From assembly GCA_026996605.1 (NCBI GenBank), contig JALWLE010000063.1, forward strand, positions 62,001-126,000: 64,000 nt of DNA. Direction: 5' to 3'. This stretch comes from Flavobacteriales bacterium (GTDB lineage Bacteria > Bacteroidota > Bacteroidia > Flavobacteriales > Flavobacteriaceae). A model generated the notes under the pieces. The model was not told where the DNA came from. It ran no database searches and worked only from the letters and a program-made list of their open reading frames with translations. Each line of letters opens with the position of its first letter. Within the stretch, counting starts at the first letter, position 1. Positions 45,572 through 54,668 of this stretch are shown here, one piece after another. The position numbers and the translations under genes were made by a program.

Positions 45572-46339
45572 ATGGCAACATATAAAAAGAAAGGATATAA
45601 AAAGGAGAAAAAAACCGGTAATGATCTGGAATATTTGTCTAAAGAAAGTACAACTGCAGAAGTTTTTACGTCGTTAGATGAAGGAGCTTCCAAACTGGAA
45701 AAATTTTTAGAAAAAAATCAAAAGTGGATTTTCACCGGATTAGCGGCTATTATCGTTTTGGTTGCCGGATATATGTGGTATGATAAAAACGTCAAACAAC
45801 CTAACGAGCAGCAAGCTATCAATGATTTAGTAACCGCTCAAAAATATTTTGACGAAGGACTCAATGCGACCCAAGACTCTATCATGAATATCAATTTTGA
45901 TAAAGCCTTAAACGGTACCGATGGTAAATACGGTTTTTTGAAAGTCAATGAAAAGTTTAGCAATACTAAAGCCGGGAACTTATCGAACTATTATATAGGT
46001 ATGATTTTTTATAAAAAAGGTGATTTTAAAAATGCCGTTTCATATTTGTCAAAATTCGATGGTGATGATGATATATTGCAACCTACGGCATACGGTGTAA
46101 TTGGTGATGCTTTTGTAGAGTTGAATCAACCTGCAGATGCTTTGAGTTATTATGAAAAAGCAGCCAAAGCTTCTGATAATGAATATACCTCTCCTATTTA
46201 TTATTTTAAAGCCGGTAAATTAGCATTAGACCAAGGTGATAAAGCTAAAGCTAAAAAATATTTTGAGTTGATTAAAGACAAATACCCGAAATCAAAAGAA
46301 GCCAAAGATATAGATATTTATATTGCACAAGCTGAATAA
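45572..46339 (+). CDS. TPR protein with single membrane anchor (YfgM-like)
   Basis: 255 residues. A Lys-rich cytoplasmic N-terminus (TYKKKGYKKEKKTG) precedes one span at about 54-72 (WIFTGLAAIIVLVAGYMWY). The rest is TPR-type helices facing the periplasm (LSNYYIGMIFYKKGDFKNAV, QPADALSYYEKAAKA, KAKKYFELIKDKYPKS). This layout matches YfgM, an ancillary subunit of the SecYEG-PpiD translocon. The family call is inferred from topology. It stands alone, with the MITE 153 bp upstream. Confidence 0.8.
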   Translation: MATYKKKGYKKEKKTGNDLEYLSKESTTAEVFTSLDEGASKLEKFLEKNQKWIFTGLAAIIVLVAGYMWYDKNVKQPNEQQAINDLVTAQKYFDEGLNATQDSIMNINFDKALNGTDGKYGFLKVNEKFSNTKAGNLSNYYIGMIFYKKGDFKNAVSYLSKFDGDDDILQPTAYGVIGDAFVELNQPADALSYYEKAAKASDNEYTSPIYYFKAGKLALDQGDKAKAKKYFELIKDKYPKSKEAKDIDIYIAQAE

Positions 46340-46652
46340 TGTTTAAGGAATGATGAATTGATGATTGTTTTTTGTCTCATTGTTTATTTTGTGCTTTGAT
46401 GATGGTTGATTACTTCATACCATACTTCTGCTTATAATTTTAGGAAAAGAGAAATTAAGAAATGATTGAGAAAACAAGAGTATCCTGATTATAAACGGAA
46501 TAAATTGATGAAATGAATAATTATTTTGTATTTTAGAATTATAGTTAATATTATTAACGCATCAAAATGTCCTTTTACAGGGCATTTTTTTATAACTAAA
46601 TGCAAGCATCATCCTGTAATTTTTCTTAATTTTACCATATCAAATAAAGACC
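46340..46652. repeat. Intergenic region with dispersed repeat and terminator
   Basis: The stretch of about 46350-46445 resembles the TGATGAATTGATGATT...TTGATTACTTCA...TACTTCTG element at 30238-30425. A terminator lies at 46564-46591. No gene seen. Confidence 0.55.
46564..46591 (+). terminator. Intrinsic terminator upstream of nadK
   Basis: AAAATGTCCT pairs (one G-U) with AGGGCATTTT around a short loop, followed by a T run to 46591. It lies 225 bp after the TPR gene, which suggests the repeat between them was inserted. Confidence 0.75.
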
Positions 46653-47573
46653 ATGAAAAAAGTCGCCATATTCGGATATTATCGTCCTGAGAAATCTTTT
46701 ACCTACCTGCTTTTGTTACTCGATATTTTATTGAAGTACAAAATAGAAATTTTATTTCAAAAGGATTTTTACGAAAAATTGTTGGAACACCGTAATTTTT
46801 CAAAAGAACAGCCCGAAATTTTACTCAAGTCTTATCCCGTTTTTAAAACTTTTACTTCATATCACGATTTACCTGATGACACTAATGTATTTTTTACCTA
46901 TGGTGGTGATGGCACAATTTTACGAGCCTTAACTTATATCAGAGATAAAGGGATTCCTATTTTCGGAATCAATGCCGGTCGGCTCGGTTTCTTAGCAACC
47001 GTACAAAAAGAGCAATTGGAAAAAGCCGTACATCAATACTTAAAAGGTCAATATACGATTAGCGAACGCAATTTAGTAGCTATTGAAACCCAACCGGAAC
47101 ATGCAGATATAAAAAAAATGAATTTTGCCTTAAATGAATTGGTCGTCAATCGAAAAAATACAACTGCCATGATCAATATCGATGCGTATATCGACGATGA
47201 ATATTTGGCAACTTATTGGGCGGACGGTTTGATTGTATCTACACCAACCGGTTCGACCGCCTACTCATTGAGTTGCGGAGGACCTATTATGGTACCTGAA
47301 GCCATGAATTTGATTATCAATCCTATTGCGCCGCACAACTTAACCGTAAGACCTTTGGTTGTCCCCAATGAACACCATATTAAACTGAAAGTTTCGAGTC
47401 GTGAACCGGAATATCTCATTTCTTTAGATAGCAGAGTATATAGTTTACCAATTGATACTGAAATAAGCATCTATACTGCTCCTTTCGTAATTAAATTAAT
47501 ACAGTTTAAAGAAAACTCTTTTATAAAAACCCTACAAAAAAAGTTGTTGTGGGCAAAAGATGAAAGAAATTGA
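46653..47573 (+). CDS. nadK: NAD kinase
   Basis: 306 residues. Family motifs are FFTYGGDGTILRALTYI with the GGDGT nucleotide site, IFGINAGRLGFLA, FALNELVVNRK, and DGLIVSTPTGSTAYSLSCGG. The enzyme makes NADP from NAD in the cytoplasm. MKKVAIFGYYRPEKS is a typical start. It is a single gene, with the pnuC/nadR-type NAD salvage pair elsewhere in the window. Confidence 0.96.
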   Translation: MKKVAIFGYYRPEKSFTYLLLLLDILLKYKIEILFQKDFYEKLLEHRNFSKEQPEILLKSYPVFKTFTSYHDLPDDTNVFFTYGGDGTILRALTYIRDKGIPIFGINAGRLGFLATVQKEQLEKAVHQYLKGQYTISERNLVAIETQPEHADIKKMNFALNELVVNRKNTTAMINIDAYIDDEYLATYWADGLIVSTPTGSTAYSLSCGGPIMVPEAMNLIINPIAPHNLTVRPLVVPNEHHIKLKVSSREPEYLISLDSRVYSLPIDTEISIYTAPFVIKLIQFKENSFIKTLQKKLLWAKDERN

Positions 47574-47611
47574 TATTTTTTATCATTTCCTCAATTATAT
47601 GCAAAATTAAA

Positions 47612-47780
47612 ATAAGAAGTAGTAAACAAACATCGAAAAAACCTAATAATCTATGAAACAGATTAAATCGTTAATTCATCAAATGAAAAATATTAATTTT
47701 ATTTTAAGTATAAATAATCATCAGTAAAGAAAGTAATCTTTGAAGCAAAATAAATCATCATCATCAATTCCTCAAAAATA
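47612..47780 (-). repeat. Dispersed repeat, inverse copy of the element at 30238-30425
   Basis: AGAAGTAGTAAACAAACATC near 47613 is the exact reverse complement of GATGTTTGTTTACTACTTCT near 30388. The right end, read on the minus strand, has TGATGATTTATTTTGCTTCA against TGATGATTTATGCTGCTTCA near 30258. The two ends match over about 170 bp with a diverged centre. Confidence 0.65.
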
Positions 47781-48239
47781 ATGATACTATATACCTCAAA
47801 ATTTTCAAAAGTCAATTACCTAGAGTTGCAATACTTGATGCATTTTTACTGGACGGAATATGCCGGATTTATGGATAACGAAGGCGTTTATCATGAGTTC
47901 TTAAATTTTTTAAATAAACGTATTTACAAACGTGCCAACCAAATTTATGTCGATTGGCGACAAATTGAACACTTAATCTCACAAGAAACCATCGATTGGT
48001 TTTTGCAATATGTTTTGCCGAAGATTGCTTCCCATAAAGCTTACCGCATGGCATTCTTATTTAATAATCCGGATAAAATAAAACTTCCTGAAAAAGTTAA
48101 AGTTAATAACCTAAGTTTAACAGCTCGAGTTTTTTCTGAATCTGAAATTTTAATGCAATGGCTTATGGACGGCGCCGAACGCAAAACGCCCGGAATAGAT
48201 GAGCATGACCATCATCACGGCGATTCCTGTCATACATAA
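47781..48239 (+). CDS. Small protein of unknown function with His-rich tail
   Basis: 152 residues. It starts MILYTSKFSKVNYLELQYL, is rich in aromatics, and resembles in layout the STAS/SpoIIAA-like single-domain proteins (VDWRQIEHLISQETIDWFLQ), though no match is certain. The C-terminus HDHHHGDSCHT has five His and one Cys and could bind zinc, nickel or copper. It is cytoplasmic by the lack of a signal peptide. The lipoprotein gene at 48272 follows after 32 bp in the same direction. Function unknown. Confidence 0.68.
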   Translation: MILYTSKFSKVNYLELQYLMHFYWTEYAGFMDNEGVYHEFLNFLNKRIYKRANQIYVDWRQIEHLISQETIDWFLQYVLPKIASHKAYRMAFLFNNPDKIKLPEKVKVNNLSLTARVFSESEILMQWLMDGAERKTPGIDEHDHHHGDSCHT

Positions 48240-48271
48240 TATTTTTTTCTTATTTTTAACCAAATTTTAAA

Positions 48272-49324
48272 ATGATGAATAAACTCTTTATTAGCTTTTC
48301 AATCTTAATGCTCATTTTAACTTCTTGTGATATTAAAGAACAAGGTGTGTCTGATACTTTAATTATTGAAATTAGTAATCCATATGGCACACAATTGATT
48401 ACCGATTATAAAATTCCGTTTACCGCCAAAACAAACACCGGAAATGATTTGACATCTGTTGCAGTTTTTTACGTAAACGGACAAGTACAAAATACCAATG
48501 AAATAACTTTTGATCAAGCTGGTTCATATGAAATAACAGTTACCGCCACTTTAGACGGACAAAATATTAGTAGCGAACCTTATTTGATCAATGTTATTAA
48601 TCCACGTCATTCTACAAAAGTTTTGGTAGAAGACTATACAGCTACTTGGTGTACCAATTGTCCGCGAGTTGCTTATCACTTAGATGAAGCTGTTTTACAA
48701 AACAATCATATTATTCCGGTCGCTATTCACCAGTCACGTTTTCCGGGAGATGACCCATTCGGATTTAGTGATGTCACAACTTTAATTAGTGATTTTGAAA
48801 TTACGGGAGGACTTCCATCCCCTATTGTTAACCGTACAATTGGCTTTGTTTGGGATGAAACTTACGGTACTTTAGAAACTGAATTAGAAAAGTCGCAACC
48901 TCTTGGACTGGCTATTTCTTCTAACGTATCCGGTAGCACATTAAACATAGATGTATCCGTTAGATTTGATATGAACATGTCTAAAAAGAACTTAAATTTG
49001 GTCTTATACCTGACCGAAAACGGTTTATATGCCGACCAAGCTAATGGTACGACTTTTTACGGTGGACAAGATCCTATACCGAATTTTGAACAAAAACATT
49101 GTCTGCGAAGTGCTTTAATTGGTCTTTACGGTATGAATATTCCATCTGAAGAAACTTCTGCAAATGCTGTTTATCATTACCAATATTCGGGAAGTATTCC
49201 AGCAGAAGTTAGTGATATTAACAACTGTGATATTGAAGCATTTATAATTGACGGAAGTGATCAACATGCCAAATTAATCAATATCCAAAAAGCTGCTGTA
49301 GGCACAACAAAAGATTTTGATTAA
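48272..49324 (+). CDS. Omp28-related lipoprotein with thioredoxin-like fold
   Basis: 350 residues. Lipoprotein signal with Cys in LILTSCDIKEQG, whose following residues fit a surface-export pattern. An Ig-like/PKD-like domain at about 30-110 (VFYVNGQVQNTNEITFDQAG) precedes the Omp28 core VLVEDYTATWCTNCPRVAYH, which has a CxxC motif as in thioredoxins, and GGLPSPIVNRT with the cis-Pro loop. The family is known from Porphyromonas Omp28 and many flavobacterial surface proteins; redox activity is not established. The stop overlaps the stop region of the convergent M3 peptidase by 4 bp. Confidence 0.85.
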   Translation: MMNKLFISFSILMLILTSCDIKEQGVSDTLIIEISNPYGTQLITDYKIPFTAKTNTGNDLTSVAVFYVNGQVQNTNEITFDQAGSYEITVTATLDGQNISSEPYLINVINPRHSTKVLVEDYTATWCTNCPRVAYHLDEAVLQNNHIIPVAIHQSRFPGDDPFGFSDVTTLISDFEITGGLPSPIVNRTIGFVWDETYGTLETELEKSQPLGLAISSNVSGSTLNIDVSVRFDMNMSKKNLNLVLYLTENGLYADQANGTTFYGGQDPIPNFEQKHCLRSALIGLYGMNIPSEETSANAVYHYQYSGSIPAEVSDINNCDIEAFIIDGSDQHAKLINIQKAAVGTTKDFD

Positions 49325-51351
49325 TGTTTTAATCCCGCCCTTTTGATAAGTGCTTCTACTTGAGGTTCACGACCTCTGAATCTTTTATAAAGTGTCATCG
49401 GGTGTTCTGTACCACCGGCTTGCAAAAGAGCTTTAAATTTTTGTGCCACTTCCGGATTAAAAATGCCATTTTCTTTAAAGTACTCAAAAGCATCGGCATC
49501 TAAGACTTCTGCCCATTTGTATGAATAATAACCGGCAGCATAGCCTCCGGGAAAAATATGACTGAATGCCACACTCATATTGTTTTGCTCATAATAAGGT
49601 AAAATTTGCGTTTTGCCCATGTGTTTCTGTTCTATTTGAGATACATCTTTATCATGATCCGGATTAAAATGATAATGCCAGCCCATATCCAAATAGCCGA
49701 AGCTCAGTTGCCGGTTAGTCGCATAACCTTCCATGAATTGTAAAGATTTTTTGATGTTTTTTAAATCTTCTTCCGGTAATTTTTCACCGGTTTGGTAATG
49801 GTGGGCAAATAGGTCAAGTGCTTCTTTTTCATATGCCCAGTTTTCCATAATTTGTGAGGGTAATTCGACAAAATCCCAATAAACATTGGTTCCTGACAAA
49901 CTCGGATAGTGACTTTGTGCCAACATACCGTGCAAAGCGTGACCAAACTCGTGAAAGAGCGTTGTAACTTCGTTAAAACTCAACAAACTCGGTTCGGTTG
50001 CCGTAGGTTTGGTAAAATTGGTAACAATAGAAATATGTGGTCGAGAATCTTTGCCGTTTCTTTGCCATTGTCCTTTGTACGATGTCATCCAAGCGCCTTG
50101 TCGTTTACCGGCACGTGGAAAGAAATCAGCATAAAAAACAGCTTTAAATTTTCCGGTTTCGTCATAGACTTCATAGGCTTGTACATCAGGATGATAGGTG
50201 TCTATCCTATCGGTTTTTACAAATTTTAATCCATATAATCTACCGGCTATATCAAAAGCACCTTGTAAAACTTTGTCTAAAGGAAAATAAGCTTTGAGTT
50301 TTTGTTCATCTAACTGCAATTCTTGCTTTTTAAGGATATTCATATAGTATGAAATATCCCATTTTTCAAGCCGGTTAATACCGTCTTTTCGAGCTAATTT
50401 TTCCAATTGTTTTAATTCTTCTCGTGCTTTCGGGTAAGCAGCTCTATGTAAATTATCTAGAAAATCTAAAACTTTTTTCGGCTGTTCCGCCATACGTTCT
50501 TCCAATACATAGTCGGCATAAGTATTATATCCGAGCAAATTAGCCCTTTGCTTACGCAAACCGGCTATTTGTAACACAATTTTACGGTTATCATAAATAT
50601 CATTTTTAAAACTGCGACTCCCGTAAGCCAACGCCATTTGTCGTCGCAAATCTCTATTTTTGAGATATTTCATAAACGGCATATAAGACGGGGCATGCAA
50701 GGTAAACATCCAACCGGTTTTGTTGCGTTGTTTGGCTAACTCTTGAGCGGTTTCTATGACCGATTCGGGCAATCCGGTTAAATTGTTAGCATCTGTAATC
50801 AATAACTCGAAACTATTGGTTTCATGCAATACATTTTTGTTAAACAGTAATTTTAAGCGAGTCAGCTGTTGATCTATTTCACGCAATTTTTGTTGTTGCT
50901 CGCTATTGAGATTAGCACCGTTACGTACAAAACTTTTATAGGTTTTGTCTAACAACATTTTTTGTTCGGGCGTTAAATTGTCCGGATTGGTATGTGTTTT
51001 GACATAAGCAATCTTGTCAAACAAGGCTTTGTTTTGTCTGATGTTATTATAAAAATCATTTACAACGGGCAAAATTTCTTCGGTGGTTTGTTGCCAAGCT
51101 TCATTGGTATCGGCAGAGTTGATATTCATCAAAATGCTTTGAATCCTATCTAAATGCATACCGGAAAATTCCAAGGCTTCTATTGTATTTTGAAAATCCG
51201 GTTGTGCCGGATTTTTCACTATCTTGTCAATTTTTTCTTGCATTTGCGCTATATATTTTTCGACTGCCGGTTTAAAATGTTCAGGTTTAATATCTGAAAA
51301 CGGAACTGTCTCAAGATAAGTATTGAAATCTGAAAGTAATAGGTTTTTCAT
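49321..51351 (-). CDS. M3-family oligopeptidase (peptidyl-dipeptidase Dcp/oligopeptidase A-like)
   Basis: 676 residues, full length for M3A. The zinc motif HEFGHALHGML is present with the downstream Glu in WDFVELPSQIMENW. The substrate-binding region FSHIFPGGYAAGYYSYKWAE is also typical. No signal peptide is evident (starts MKNLLLSDFNTYLETVPF), so it is a cytoplasmic enzyme degrading short peptides. The gene converges on the Omp28-like gene with a 4-bp overlap of the ends, so no terminator fits between them. Confidence 0.94.
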   Translation of the reverse strand: MKNLLLSDFNTYLETVPFSDIKPEHFKPAVEKYIAQMQEKIDKIVKNPAQPDFQNTIEALEFSGMHLDRIQSILMNINSADTNEAWQQTTEEILPVVNDFYNNIRQNKALFDKIAYVKTHTNPDNLTPEQKMLLDKTYKSFVRNGANLNSEQQQKLREIDQQLTRLKLLFNKNVLHETNSFELLITDANNLTGLPESVIETAQELAKQRNKTGWMFTLHAPSYMPFMKYLKNRDLRRQMALAYGSRSFKNDIYDNRKIVLQIAGLRKQRANLLGYNTYADYVLEERMAEQPKKVLDFLDNLHRAAYPKAREELKQLEKLARKDGINRLEKWDISYYMNILKKQELQLDEQKLKAYFPLDKVLQGAFDIAGRLYGLKFVKTDRIDTYHPDVQAYEVYDETGKFKAVFYADFFPRAGKRQGAWMTSYKGQWQRNGKDSRPHISIVTNFTKPTATEPSLLSFNEVTTLFHEFGHALHGMLAQSHYPSLSGTNVYWDFVELPSQIMENWAYEKEALDLFAHHYQTGEKLPEEDLKNIKKSLQFMEGYATNRQLSFGYLDMGWHYHFNPDHDKDVSQIEQKHMGKTQILPYYEQNNMSVAFSHIFPGGYAAGYYSYKWAEVLDADAFEYFKENGIFNPEVAQKFKALLQAGGTEHPMTLYKRFRGREPQVEALIKRAGLKH

Positions 51352-51506
51352 AAATTGTTAATTTGTTTTTATACTATCTGAGTTATTTGTTGAAAGAGAC
51401 GATAATACAAATAAATGATACAATATTAATCGCAAAATTAGAGGAAATGACGCTTCAATACAAATATTCAAGCAAGGTTTTTTAAACAAAAAACCTAATA
51501 ATTCAA

Positions 51507-51540
51507 TTTGTTAAGCTTTCAACAATTCTCACTAAATTTG
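51507..51540 (+). promoter_or_regulatory. Probable promoter of the xrtF pair
   Basis: TTTG at 51507-51510, a 22-nt spacer, then TAAATTTG at 51533-51540, ending 21 bp before the xrtF ATG. The -7 box is perfect; the spacer is 3 nt longer than the consensus. Confidence 0.5.
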
Positions 51541-51561
51541 CCATAGAATTATTAGCTTACA

Positions 51562-52083
51562 ATGTCTATTTTTAAAACATATTACCCTACATTGAAATTT
51601 ATCTTCAAGTTTGTTTTAACCTATGTTATTTTAGTGGTAATCTATAATTATTACTTATCATTTTTTCAAAATCAAACGGATTATTTGACACTTTGGGTCG
51701 GTAAAATTGTAAGTGGTATTTACAAACTTTTCGGCATGAATGTGCAAAGCATTCCGATTAAAACAGAACCCGGACTTAAATTGATAATTCAAGGGCAATA
51801 TGTTGCACGCATTGTAGAAGGTTGTACCGCCATGAGTGTTATTATTATGTTTACGGCGTTTATAATCAGTTTCGGACAGCATATCAAAAAGACACTCATA
51901 TTTGCTCTTGCCGGTAGTGTAGCGATATTTGTATTTAATATATTACGAATTGTACTGTTAGGCTATTTATTATATGCTTTTCCGCAATATCAAGATGTAG
52001 CACATCGAATTATATTCCCGGCATTGATTTACGGATTTGTCGTCTTTTTGTGGATACTCTTTATCAAAAAGTACAATGATTAA
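51562..52083 (+). CDS. xrtF: Exosortase family protein XrtF
   Basis: 173 residues, the short exosortase form. Several spans surround the catalytic triad of the family: Cys88 in RIVEGCTAMSV, Arg129 in FNILRIVLLGYL and His148 in QDVAHRI. Exosortases are membrane transpeptidase-like enzymes that recognise short C-terminal sorting tripartite signals on surface proteins. XrtF is the flavobacterial subtype. Its stop overlaps the start of the partner gene by 8 bp. No candidate substrate with a matching tail was recognised in this window. Confidence 0.92.
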   Translation: MSIFKTYYPTLKFIFKFVLTYVILVVIYNYYLSFFQNQTDYLTLWVGKIVSGIYKLFGMNVQSIPIKTEPGLKLIIQGQYVARIVEGCTAMSVIIMFTAFIISFGQHIKKTLIFALAGSVAIFVFNILRIVLLGYLLYAFPQYQDVAHRIIFPALIYGFVVFLWILFIKKYND

Positions 52084-52510
52084 AACTTATCAAAAACATA
52101 TCATTGCTATTATTTTGATTTTTCTTTTGATAGCTGTCAGGTTCTTTGAAAAATCATATTTTGATGATGGCTTAATCGGTTTTTTTCAATATGATTATTT
52201 AACCGAACCTCTTCCAAAACTTCCAATTTTTAAAATCATATTGATTGACAGTATCCGTTTTTGGCTCAATACAGCTATTAGTATCTTAATATTAAGATTG
52301 TATTTTAACCAATCAGGCTTATTAAAATTTCTCTTGCTTGTTTTTACAATCAGTTATTTTGTAAGCATTTTATTCTTATATCTATCAATTGAAAATTACC
52401 AAGCGGGGCATTACTTGTCCTTGTTTTACAGCCGGAGATTTCTTATACAGCCCTTATTATTTTTACTATTGGCGCCTGCTTTGTGGTATCAAAAACATTT
52501 AAAAAATTAA
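52076..52510 (+). CDS. Exosortase F system-associated membrane protein
   Basis: 144 residues from ATG 52076, which overlaps the xrtF stop by 8 bp; the longer frame start is within xrtF. At least four hydrophobic spans (IIAIILIFLLIAVRFF, FLLLVFTISYFVSILFLYLS, LIQPLLFLLLAPALWYQKHL), with the family-typical ENYQAGHYLSLFYSRRFLIQ. Proteins of this family always sit beside xrtF and are assumed to work in the same complex, with no known reaction. Confidence 0.88.
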   Translation: MIKTYQKHIIAIILIFLLIAVRFFEKSYFDDGLIGFFQYDYLTEPLPKLPIFKIILIDSIRFWLNTAISILILRLYFNQSGLLKFLLLVFTISYFVSILFLYLSIENYQAGHYLSLFYSRRFLIQPLLFLLLAPALWYQKHLKN

Positions 52511-53007
52511 TTCCCTCCTAAATAACTGTTAAGAAAAATAGGGTCTATGTCGTTTTGTGTGGATAATAATAAATTAGGTTCAAGAATCATTTAATCATGG
52601 TTATTATCTTCTTATATAATTTCACCTCTACGGGGGTTATGTTATTAACCTCATAAATTTTCTATAAATATATCACCCCTTCGGGGTTCTTTATTAAATC
52701 ATCCCGACGACTGTCGGGATGACATTATAATAATAAAGCAATTAAACAATGTTTTTGACCCCAACGACTATCGGGGGACATTATTTTTTGAGATATTATA
52801 TATATTACCCACCTAAATCGATATAGAGCCAAAAAATAAAAAAGATTGATTTTATTGAAATTAAAATCAAATTTGACTATATATTGTTTATTCTGTGGTA
52901 AATAAAATTTAATTTGTTTAATGAGAAAATATTTGTCAAGATGATATAGATTATTTGCTATGTAAAGAAATCCCTTACTTAAAAGAAAATCACGATAAAT
53001 AAAATCA
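52511..53007. repeat. Hairpin-rich intergenic island
   Basis: 497 bp with no gene. Hairpins include ACCCCTTCGGGGTT (52675-52688), CATCCCGAC-GACT-GTCGGGATG (52700-52721) and a GACCCCAACGACTATCGGGGG stem near 52757-52778. A related CACCTCTACGGGGG lies near 52624. These belong to REP-like families also seen at 37358, 57069, 61951 and 62033-62202. The right half (52800-53007) is plain AT-rich sequence. Confidence 0.7.
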
Positions 53008-53952
53008 TCAATTTTTAAAAAATTTCACAGTAACTGTTTGTTGATCGTTAAGTATTACTTGCATCAAATAAATACCGTTTTTAAGTGTGCTGACATTAAT
53101 CTCAGTTTGGTTTTGATTAATTTCTTTGAGTAAACGCCCGTGTAAATCATAAATTTTGATAGATGTAATTTGCTGATTTCTTAAGGGATTTATATGTAAA
53201 ACTTGATGAACGGGATTAGGATAAAATTTAAAGCCCAATGTTTTTAATTCGGTAATACCGGTTACACCTATTAAATTATTAAAATCTACTGTATTGCCAT
53301 GAAACGAATCTAAATCGACATTCCCTGTAATACCATTAACACTGCCATACCAACTATATTGTTTAAAGACCCAAGTATTCCAGTTACCTAAATTTGTTGG
53401 GGGTGTAGAAGGCAAGGTGCCGGGTTTGGCAATCCAAAGTCCGTATGAATTGAGTGAGTTGTTTAAATAAGCGGCATAATGTGAGTTTAGATATAATATG
53501 GGTTGCACACCGGTTTGTGATTCAACCCTGTTAAGCCAAGTTTGCACCCATGCGGTCAGTTGTGATGAGGTAAAAAGTTGATCTAAATGTGTATTCGCAT
53601 TCGGGTCTTCCAAATCTAAAACCGGCGGTAAAAAACCGTTACCGATATAGCTTGATGCGGTGTTGATAAAATTATCAGCATCTTGAGTCGCCGTATTATT
53701 GTCGGGACGGGCAAAATGGTAAGCCCCCATGACGATACCGGCATTGGTGCCGCCGGTCATATAGGTAGTAAAATTTGGGTCATGATAAGTCATTCCTTCG
53801 GTAGCTTTACAATAAGCAAAAACTTTACCGTCATTGGCAACTAATTGCCAATTGATAGTACCTTGATGGTGTGATACATCAATACCGAGAATTGTTTGTG
53901 CCGAAATAAATTGTACTGAAAGTAACCAAAAAAACGTATAAATTTTTTTCAT
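53008..53952 (-). CDS. GH25-family lysozyme with T9SS sorting domain
   Basis: 314 residues. Signal peptide to FISAQ. The GH25 barrel opens with TILGIDVSHHQGTINWQLVA, has YCKATEGMTYHDPNF and GAYHFARP, and the catalytic acidic cluster in PPVLDLEDP. The barrel closes near residue 225 (NVDLDSFHGNTVDF). The C-terminal 80 residues are a T9SS type A domain (GFKFYPNPVHQVLHINPL, STLKNGIYLMQV). It hydrolyses peptidoglycan muramic-acid links; T9SS export points to use outside the cell, against other bacteria or for cell-wall turnover (inference). Confidence 0.93.
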   Translation of the reverse strand: MKKIYTFFWLLSVQFISAQTILGIDVSHHQGTINWQLVANDGKVFAYCKATEGMTYHDPNFTTYMTGGTNAGIVMGAYHFARPDNNTATQDADNFINTASSYIGNGFLPPVLDLEDPNANTHLDQLFTSSQLTAWVQTWLNRVESQTGVQPILYLNSHYAAYLNNSLNSYGLWIAKPGTLPSTPPTNLGNWNTWVFKQYSWYGSVNGITGNVDLDSFHGNTVDFNNLIGVTGITELKTLGFKFYPNPVHQVLHINPLRNQQITSIKIYDLHGRLLKEINQNQTEINVSTLKNGIYLMQVILNDQQTVTVKFFKN

Positions 53953-53981
53953 AAGAAATATTTTAATCTAAGAATTTTCTA

Positions 53982-54581
53982 TTATTTAACCGGTTGAATC
54001 TTTTGTATAAAATAGTCGAAAACTTCTTTGGCTTGGATATTGTTCTTCGGCAAATCATAAACAATTTCCAATAGTCCTTCATGATTAGGTGAAAGTATAT
54101 AAATTTTATGTCTTATAAAAGGTTTGGGTAAAATATGCCCTTTGCCATCACGGGTTAGTTGTTCGTCAGTCATGATGGCAGGCTGTCCGGCAATATTAAA
54201 GTGTTTACTTTTTATAGATTTATTTTCGTTATAATAATTATATAATGTCATACCGGCTTTGTCGGGATGATAAACTAATTTAATCCTACTTTGGTTTTCT
54301 TTATCAGTATAGTCCGTTTCAATCGTTTTGATTTGTCCTTGTAAATCAGTCGATTTGAAATCAGTCACTTGAGCTTGCCAATTTTTGGGAATGTTAAATT
54401 GAAAGCCGTATTTTTTAATATTTTGTCCGGATTCATTTATTTTTTTATCAGTATCATTTTTTTTCGACACAACACTTGACGGTGATTGATTTTGAACGGT
54501 TTCTTGTTTTCCGGCTGTTTTGGTATTACCGCAAGAGTTATTTAAACTCAATATTAGTATCAATATTATTAAAGCTTTCAT
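53982..54581 (-). CDS. Putative lipoprotein of unknown function
   Basis: 199 residues. Lipoprotein signal with Cys in LSLNNSCGNTKTAG. A Ser/Gln/Lys-rich linker precedes a domain from about 55 beginning KKYGFQFNIPKNWQAQV, similar in style to PsbP/DUF1795-like domains, which open with an amphipathic PxxW strand. The body has beta and alpha stretches (KTIETDYTDKENQSRIKLVY, YDLPKNNIQAKEVFDYFIQK). No partner is proven; it lies 87 bp after the large fusion gene and 29 bp before the GH25 gene, all leftward. Confidence 0.72.
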   Translation of the reverse strand: MKALIILILILSLNNSCGNTKTAGKQETVQNQSPSSVVSKKNDTDKKINESGQNIKKYGFQFNIPKNWQAQVTDFKSTDLQGQIKTIETDYTDKENQSRIKLVYHPDKAGMTLYNYYNENKSIKSKHFNIAGQPAIMTDEQLTRDGKGHILPKPFIRHKIYILSPNHEGLLEIVYDLPKNNIQAKEVFDYFIQKIQPVK

Positions 54582-54668
54582 AAATATCTGTGTTTTAGCA
54601 CTTTTTAATAAATTTCAAAATTAAATTCTTTATATTTTTTCTTTAAAACCTTATAAAGATACAAAAAT

